From Chloroflexota bacterium (lineage in GTDB: Bacteria > Chloroflexota > Anaerolineae > UBA1429), in the NCBI GenBank assembly GCA_012515695.1, contig JAAYXX010000177.1, forward strand, positions 1 through 5,682: a stretch of 5,682 bases of DNA. The letters run 5' to 3'. The stretch's first letter is position 1. Every line of letters starts with the position of its first letter. The position numbers and the translations under genes were made by a program. Below the pieces are notes generated by a model, which saw only the letters and a program-made list of their open reading frames with translations, was not told the origin of the DNA and ran no database searches. Below are positions 1-3,694 of this stretch, piece by piece.

Positions 1-202
1 CGGTTACGTCGTCCGAAAGCGAGATCAGCTCCAACATCACCTCGCGCATATCCCCCAGGGCTTGCATGCGCTCCTCATCAATGGTCTGCTCCAATCTGCC
101 GACCCGATAGAGCAAATCCTCCATCTTGGTGAGAGGATCAGCATCTATTGCAGAAGGGGGAACTGGATAAAACTCGTCGTCAAACTGGAACTTTTCACTC
201 AT
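1..202 (-). CDS. N-terminal part of a small acidic helical protein, possibly GrpE-like (truncated by window edge)
   Basis: An open frame on the minus strand begins with ATG at 202-200 and stays open for 67 codons to the window edge, so the C-terminus is missing. The start is supported by a purine-rich ribosome site (GGGAG) about six bases upstream and by a strong promoter at 247-275. The product starts MSEKFQFDDEFYPVP. It is acidic, has a Pro-rich stretch near residues 13-16, and then becomes a predicted amphipathic helix (about residues 25-67) rich in Glu, Leu and Met. The segment QALGDMREVMLELISLSDDV resembles in spacing the region where the GrpE coiled coil passes into the 'LLPVLDxLERAL' part. 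That resemblance is weak, no diagnostic residue is visible, and the C-terminal beta domain lies outside the window. GrpE is the nucleotide exchange factor of DnaK. The call is tentative; the protein could equally be an unrelated coiled-coil protein. Confidence 0.6.
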   Translation of the reverse strand, partial: MSEKFQFDDEFYPVPPSAIDADPLTKMEDLLYRVGRLEQTIDEERMQALGDMREVMLELISLSDDVT

Positions 203-246
203 GAATCTCCCGCCTTGTCCTGAGAGAATCGGTCACGATATGCTTC

Positions 247-275
247 ATGATAGCCCAACCAAAATCAACTGTCAA
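247..275 (-). promoter_or_regulatory. Sigma70-type promoter for the minus-strand gene at 1-202
   Basis: Read on the minus strand, a perfect -35 box TTGACA (275-270) is followed after 17 bases by TATCAT (252-247), a 5/6 match to the -10 consensus. Transcription would start near 240, giving a leader of about 38 bases before the ATG at 202. Two near-consensus boxes at the optimal spacing, correctly oriented in an intergenic region, make this one of the best-supported sites in the window. No start site has been mapped. Confidence 0.75.
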
Positions 276-321
276 GCTGAAACAACCGCGGCTGGCACTC
301 GTGGGCAATTCGGCATAGCAC

Positions 322-349
322 TTGACAGGTCTGCGTCCACGCTTATGAT
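322..349 (+). promoter_or_regulatory. Sigma70-type promoter for the flavin reductase gene
   Basis: A perfect -35 box TTGACA lies at 322-327 and a 5/6 -10 box TATGAT at 344-349, separated by 16 bases. Transcription would begin around 356, leaving a leader of about 114 bases before the flavin reductase ATG at 470. The site is divergent from the promoter at 247-275, with their -35 boxes 46 bases apart, so a regulator bound between 276 and 321 could reach both. No clear operator dyad was seen there. Confidence 0.72.
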
Positions 350-372
350 ATATTGCACCTAACCACTCCCGT

Positions 373-390
373 CTGCCTGCATCCAGGCAG
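373..390 (+). other. Hairpin in the 5' leader of the flavin reductase mRNA
   Basis: CTGCCTG (373-379) and CAGGCAG (384-390) form a perfect 7-bp stem closed by a CATC tetraloop. It begins about 17 bases after the predicted transcription start and is not followed by a T run, so it is not an intrinsic terminator. Further downstream in the leader there is a perfect 10-bp palindrome, ATGCGCGCAT (432-441), just before the ribosome site. The role is unknown; mRNA stability or control of translation are possibilities. It does not match a riboswitch class that I recognise. Confidence 0.45.
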
Positions 391-455
391 CGTAAACGGT
401 GCGGAAATGCGTTACCTGTGCGCCGCATCCCATGCGCGCATATATCCATATGGCG

Positions 456-462
456 AAAGGAG
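456..462 (+). promoter_or_regulatory. Shine-Dalgarno site that fixes the flavin reductase start
   Basis: AAAGGAG is placed seven bases before the ATG at 470. The same reading frame is open further upstream, with in-frame ATG codons at 353 and 407. Neither has a comparable ribosome site, and the one at 353 would overlap the predicted transcription start. This site therefore decides the start in favour of 470. Confidence 0.85.
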
Positions 463-469
463 CCATCTC

Positions 470-988
470 ATGCAGAGAGAACGCGTCCCCTACGATCACA
501 AACTCAACAAGACCTTGGAACTATTACAGAAACCCGGATTGCTGCTCGCCGCCAGCAAGAAATCCGGCGAATCCAACGTAATGACCATCGGCTGGGCCAC
601 CGTGGGCTTTATCTGGGGCAAGCCCATTTTCATGGCGCTCGTCCGCCCCTCCCGCTATACCTTCGAGTTCATCGAGGATTCGCAGTGCTTCACCGTCAAC
701 GTGCCCGCCGATGACCTGCGCCGTTGGGTGGGTATTTGCGGGTCGCGCAGTGGCCGCGAGATAGACAAGTTCGGCGAATACAATATCGCCACAACCCCGG
801 CCCAAACAGTGGCCGCCCCCACCATTGACGCCTGCCCTATGGTCTACGAGTGCCAGGTCGTCCACTATAACGACCTCATCCCGGCCAATCTGACACCCGA
901 GATCGACGCGAGCGCCTACGGTGGGACAGACTATCACCGACTGTATTTCGGCCATATCCTCGGCGCTTTTGCCGACCCGAGCTACTGA
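470..988 (+). CDS. Flavin reductase family protein (FMN-binding split barrel)
   Basis: A complete 172-aa cytoplasmic protein with no signal peptide, of usual length for the flavin reductase-like / DIM6-NTAB family. Members bind FMN (sometimes FAD) in a split beta-barrel and transfer electrons from NAD(P)H to free flavin or act as flavoproteins. Visible family features are the FMN-contacting strand NVMTIGWATVGFIWGKP (residues 36-52), the segment RYTFEFI followed by FTVNVP (about 62-79), the signature SGREIDKF (94-101), which matches the SGR-x-x-DKF motif of the family, and the terminal strand YFGHILGAF (159-167). It ends right after this strand with no extra domain. The gene has its own promoter at 322-349 and stops 12 bases before the hairpin at 1001-1035, so it is probably monocistronic. 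The physiological partner cannot be deduced; no flavin-dependent monooxygenase lies beside it here. The family call is firm; reductase activity itself is inferred. Confidence 0.93.
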   Translation: MQRERVPYDHKLNKTLELLQKPGLLLAASKKSGESNVMTIGWATVGFIWGKPIFMALVRPSRYTFEFIEDSQCFTVNVPADDLRRWVGICGSRSGREIDKFGEYNIATTPAQTVAAPTIDACPMVYECQVVHYNDLIPANLTPEIDASAYGGTDYHRLYFGHILGAFADPSY

Positions 989-1000
989 GCAGCTAATCAA

Positions 1001-1035
1001 AACGGGGATCGGTAGCCAACCTACCGATCCCCGTT
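1001..1035. terminator. Perfect 15-bp stem-loop between convergent genes, probable (bidirectional) terminator
   Basis: AACGGGGATCGGTAG (1001-1015), a five-base loop CCAAC, and CTACCGATCCCCGTT (1021-1035) form an uninterrupted 15-bp stem. It lies 12 bases after the flavin reductase stop and 46 bases after the stop of the minus-strand PHP gene. Read on the minus strand the stem runs into TTTTGATT, a short U tract typical of an intrinsic terminator. Read on the plus strand it is followed by GCCCAACC, so for the flavin reductase it would be a U-poor, weaker terminator or a 3'-end stabiliser. No second copy was noticed in the window. Confidence 0.82.
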
Positions 1036-1081
1036 GCCCAACCCTTGTCTCAACTTCCCAGACACGAGTCCGCCACAGCGT

Positions 1082-2377
1082 CTAGCGCCCCCAGCAACGC
1101 TCCAAATAGGCCGCCGTGCGCCCACTCAGGCTCGCCAGCGTGCCGGAAGCGGCGGCGTCTCCCTCAAAATGCCGCAGCATGAGCTGCCCCTCTTCCTCGC
1201 AGAGCTTGTCGTGGTAAGGGAACATCTCGCGCAACAGGAACAGCGCATAGCGCACCAGCCGGAAGGGACCATACGCCCGTGGAGGCCCCCCAGGCAGCAC
1301 CTCAATACACACCGAATACAGGTCCTTCACGCTCCCCACCAGATCGGCCAACTCCAGGGACGGCGAGAACACCACCGTATAGTACCAGCCGAACAGTTGC
1401 CCCTGCTCGCAGCCGTGCGCGTCGCTCACTCCCACTATGGGGATACGCTTGCCCGCAGCCCTCTCCTCTTGATAGCGGGCCACTTGCAGGGTATTCGAAT
1501 CCACCTGGGACACGTAATATCCCCCCAGCAATTCCAGCGCGTCAAACGGCTGCCCATCCAGCAGCGCCGTCGTCAGCAGCCCCGAGATGTTATAGTAATG
1601 CTGGGTAAACCAATAGGGATGGCAAAAGATAGCCAGACCACCCGCCTCACGTATCTTGTCAAAGCACCAGACACACGACGCATAGGCCCGCCTGTCTACC
1701 CCCGGCGGCAGATGGCCGAGGCTGTGCTCGATGGCCGCCGTCTCCGCCCGATAGCTTTCGTCGCTGAACAGCGCGTTCACGCTGAACCGTCCGCCGAAAT
1801 TGATGATGTGTACCGGGTTATCCGGCGGATGCACCTCCTCCCCCGGAAACATCCGCAGGTCCAGTTGCACCCCCTCGAACGCGCGCATCGCCTCCAGCGA
1901 AGGCTCATACTTCCCGTGGTCCGTCAGCGCCATGAAATCCAGCCCTATCCGCCGACAGGCCCCGGCCACATGACCAGGCGGCTCTTTCCCGTCGGAGCGG
2001 TTGCTGTGCATGTGCAGGTCTCCCTTGTACGGCCTGCGTTGGAACAGATCCTCTTGCAGCGAGTAGACGCGAAAATCGCCCAACACCTCCGTCTCCTCGC
2101 CGCGCACCTCCTCCACGGCAATCGAATGCTCCTGCTCGCCGGCAAAGAACAGCGGAACCCTCAGCTTGCCCCCCTCGGCGCGGCATGTAACCACCGTAGA
2201 GTACGGCCACATGCTCCCGCCCCGGTATTCCTCCACCGGGAAACACCGCACCCGATACTCGGCATCGGGCAGCAGCCGCGCATTCCGATGGGCAGGCCAT
2301 AGCTCAACAACCGTCTCCCGATCTGCCGGGACGATCTTGGGCATAATCTGATACATTGGATCGTTATCTGATTGCAT
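1082..2377 (-). CDS. PHP-domain metallohydrolase, CehA/McbA-like
   Basis: A complete 431-aa protein without signal peptide or membrane segment. Residues 1 to about 115 form a beta-rich N-terminal domain of the sort that precedes the catalytic domain in CehA/McbA-type proteins. From about 117 the PHP fold follows, with its metal-binding motifs in order: GDLHMHSNRSDG (119-130; His122, His124, Asp129), LTDHGKY (151-157; Asp153, His154), GEEVH (179-183), HIINFGG (190-196), FCHPYW (251-256; His253) and GVSDAHG (316-322; Asp319, His321). All expected metal ligands appear present, so the enzyme should be active. Characterised relatives include hydrolases of carbaryl and of phosphoesters, but most of this family has no known substrate and none should be assigned here. 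The ATG at 2377 is preceded by AAGGGGG and by a promoter at 2405-2433. The gene is divergent from the hydrolase-GRE operon and ends at the hairpin 1001-1035. Confidence 0.92.
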   Translation of the reverse strand: MQSDNDPMYQIMPKIVPADRETVVELWPAHRNARLLPDAEYRVRCFPVEEYRGGSMWPYSTVVTCRAEGGKLRVPLFFAGEQEHSIAVEEVRGEETEVLGDFRVYSLQEDLFQRRPYKGDLHMHSNRSDGKEPPGHVAGACRRIGLDFMALTDHGKYEPSLEAMRAFEGVQLDLRMFPGEEVHPPDNPVHIINFGGRFSVNALFSDESYRAETAAIEHSLGHLPPGVDRRAYASCVWCFDKIREAGGLAIFCHPYWFTQHYYNISGLLTTALLDGQPFDALELLGGYYVSQVDSNTLQVARYQEERAAGKRIPIVGVSDAHGCEQGQLFGWYYTVVFSPSLELADLVGSVKDLYSVCIEVLPGGPPRAYGPFRLVRYALFLLREMFPYHDKLCEEEGQLMLRHFEGDAAASGTLASLSGRTAAYLERCWGR

Positions 2378-2384
2378 AGATGCA

Positions 2385-2391
2385 CCCCCTT
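2385..2391 (-). promoter_or_regulatory. Shine-Dalgarno site of the PHP hydrolase gene
   Basis: On the minus strand AAGGGGG lies seven bases before the ATG at 2377. The next in-frame ATG (codon 8, at 2356) has no purine-rich site before it, so 2377 is the better start. Confidence 0.65.
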
Positions 2392-2404
2392 AGATGGTGC
2401 GCCA

Positions 2405-2433
2405 AGTATACGCCCGCCGCGCCATCCCGTCCA
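2405..2433 (-). promoter_or_regulatory. Promoter for the PHP metallohydrolase gene
   Basis: On the minus strand TGGACG (2433-2428, 4/6 match to TTGACA) is followed after 17 bases by TATACT (2410-2405, 5/6 match to TATAAT). The predicted start near 2398 leaves a leader of only about 20 bases, just enough for the ribosome site. Orientation and spacing are good; the -35 box is moderate. Confidence 0.55.
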
Positions 2434-2501
2434 GCGCACATACGCCACCATTGGGCTGCCTCCTCCTTGCCGACTCGTACTCCCCGCGTGATATTGGGCT
2501 A

Positions 2502-2530
2502 CTGCAATCGCGTGTGAAATCGAGTATAAT
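2502..2530 (+). promoter_or_regulatory. Promoter for the alpha/beta-hydrolase - glycyl radical enzyme operon
   Basis: A perfect -10 hexamer TATAAT lies at 2525-2530. At the ideal 17-base spacing upstream is CTGCAA (2502-2507), only a 3/6 match to the -35 consensus. Transcription would begin near 2537, giving a leader of about 79 bases before the ATG at 2616. The strong -10 with a weak -35 is what an activator-dependent promoter often looks like; that is inference. Its -35 is about 68 bases from the -35 of the divergent promoter at 2405-2433. Confidence 0.55.
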
Positions 2531-2603
2531 GGGCTTGATGGGCGATGGACAGAAACGCCCGCCCGTTGCTGGATTCCCTCCCCTGCTACAATCACCAGCC
2601 CGC

Positions 2604-2610
2604 AAGGAGG
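2604..2610 (+). promoter_or_regulatory. Shine-Dalgarno site that fixes the alpha/beta-hydrolase start
   Basis: AAGGAGG, a full match to the anti-Shine-Dalgarno complement, sits five bases before the ATG at 2616. The frame is open back to an ATG at 2394, but that extension would cross both predicted promoters and has no ribosome site or recognisable domain, so 2616 is chosen. Confidence 0.88.
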
Positions 2611-2615
2611 CAGCG

Positions 2616-3656
2616 ATGAGCAGATCGCGACGCAACTTTTCTATGCAACGATATTGGGAGCACCTGGCCGAGAACTGGCAGCCTTTGCTTCGATTCCAGG
2701 GCCACACGCGCACAGACTGGGAAGCCTGGCGCAGCGAGGCCCTGCCCAAGCTACTGGAGCTATTGGGCGATTTTCCCGCTCGCGTGCCGCTCAACGCCGA
2801 GGTCGAGAGCAGCGTCGAAGACGGCGACCTGATCCGCGAAAGGGTTGTGATTGACTCGGAAGAATCCATGTCCATCCCCTGCCAGGTTCTTCGCCTGAAA
2901 ACCATGCAACCCGACGGTAGCAACCCGGCGATCCTGTGCAGCCACGGCCACGGCCCCTACGGCAAAGACGCGGTGGCGGGCGTGCGCTCCTCCCAGGGAC
3001 ACGTCGCCGAGATCCAGCAACTCAACTACAACTATGGGGAGCAGATGGCCCGCGCTGGCTTTGTCACCATTTCGCCCGACCTGCGCGTCTTTGGCGAGCG
3101 ACGCGACGGCCCCGACCCCTTCCCTGGCCGCGATCCCTGCAATGTGAATTTCGTCAAAGGGGCCATGATGGGCATCTACCCGCTGACGCTGAACATCTGG
3201 GATATGAAATGCTGCATAGACTATCTCGAGACGCGGCCAGAGGTAGACAAAAACCGCATCGGCATGATGGGGCTATCGCAGGGCGGGGTAATGACTACCT
3301 TTACCGCTGCCGTCGAGCCGCGCATCAAAGCGGCAGACATCAGCGGCTACATCAACCCCTGGCGGGGCTTTGGCATCGAGCGGGCCAACTTTTGCGGCTC
3401 GCAGATCGTGGCCAACGTCTATCGCTATTTCGACACGGACGACATCGCCGGGCTTATCGCGCCGCGCCCCCTCCTGCTGGAAATGGGGATTTATGACAAC
3501 TGTTTCTTTATCCAGGACCTGCTACAAGGCTATGCCGGTGTGCGGCGCATCTACCAGGCTGCCGAAGCCGCAGACAACCTCTGGACGGACATTCATCCCG
3601 GCCCGCATGCGTTCGCCGGAAACAAGGCATTCGCCTTCTTTGAAAAATACCTGTAA
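2616..3656 (+). CDS. Alpha/beta-hydrolase, AXE1/dienelactone hydrolase-like esterase
   Basis: A complete 346-aa serine hydrolase with no signal peptide, so probably cytoplasmic. After an N-terminal helical and beta region (about 1-100), the alpha/beta-hydrolase core shows the oxyanion-hole segment PAILCSHGHGPYGKD (104-118) and the strand FVTISPDLRVFGER (149-162). The nucleophile elbow MMGLSQGG (217-224) has Ser221. The segment IAPRPLLLEMGIYDN (281-295) carries the likely acid Asp294, and HPGPHAF (327-333) carries the catalytic His331. This layout, with a long insertion between the oxyanion loop and the elbow, fits the acetyl-xylan esterase / dienelactone hydrolase-like group often annotated as 'alpha/beta hydrolase family' or 'acetylxylan esterase'. 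The substrate is unknown; an ester, lactone or acyl-sugar is likely. It is the first gene of a probable two-gene or longer operon: the glycyl radical enzyme starts 38 bp after its TAA with no terminator between. Family membership is firm; the exact subfamily and the identity of the acid residue are less so. Confidence 0.9.
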   Translation: MSRSRRNFSMQRYWEHLAENWQPLLRFQGHTRTDWEAWRSEALPKLLELLGDFPARVPLNAEVESSVEDGDLIRERVVIDSEESMSIPCQVLRLKTMQPDGSNPAILCSHGHGPYGKDAVAGVRSSQGHVAEIQQLNYNYGEQMARAGFVTISPDLRVFGERRDGPDPFPGRDPCNVNFVKGAMMGIYPLTLNIWDMKCCIDYLETRPEVDKNRIGMMGLSQGGVMTTFTAAVEPRIKAADISGYINPWRGFGIERANFCGSQIVANVYRYFDTDDIAGLIAPRPLLLEMGIYDNCFFIQDLLQGYAGVRRIYQAAEAADNLWTDIHPGPHAFAGNKAFAFFEKYL

Positions 3657-3675
3657 GGCTGCTACGACGTGCGCC

Positions 3676-3682
3676 AAAGGAG
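3676..3682 (+). promoter_or_regulatory. Shine-Dalgarno site of the glycyl radical enzyme gene, compatible with two starts
   Basis: AAAGGAG is six bases before an in-frame TTG (3689) and twelve bases before an ATG (3695). Spacing favours TTG and codon type favours ATG. The two starts differ by only two residues (fMet-Leu), so the protein is hardly affected. Confidence 0.7.
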
Positions 3683-3694
3683 ACTGACTTGCTC

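Noticed and set aside
252..258. TTGGGCT (minus strand) next to the -10 of the promoter at 247-275, as a shared operator with 2450 and 2493
   Set aside because: A seven-base match is expected about once by chance in a window of this size on two strands, so it is too weak to link the two control regions.
373..441. A riboswitch (for example FMN) in the flavin reductase leader
   Set aside because: The leader shows simple stems but not the multi-helix junction or conserved bases of the FMN class, and there is no terminator or anti-terminator pair.
353..469. N-terminal extension of the flavin reductase to ATG 353 or 407
   Set aside because: No ribosome site before these codons, the first overlaps the predicted transcription start, and the extension is not part of the flavin reductase fold. 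The AAAGGAG at 456-462 supports 470.
1034..2302. A 422-codon open frame on the plus strand opposite the PHP gene
   Set aside because: It is the antisense of a gene with all PHP metal motifs in order. Its product is rich in His, Pro, Arg and Gln with no recognisable domain, and it would start inside the terminator hairpin.
2394..2615. 74-residue N-terminal extension of the alpha/beta-hydrolase
   Set aside because: It would span both divergent promoters and lacks a ribosome site; AAGGAGG at 2604-2610 supports ATG 2616.
3657..3694. Terminator or separate promoter between the hydrolase and glycyl radical enzyme genes
   Set aside because: The 38-bp gap holds only a ribosome site; no stem-loop with T run and no -35/-10 pair was seen.
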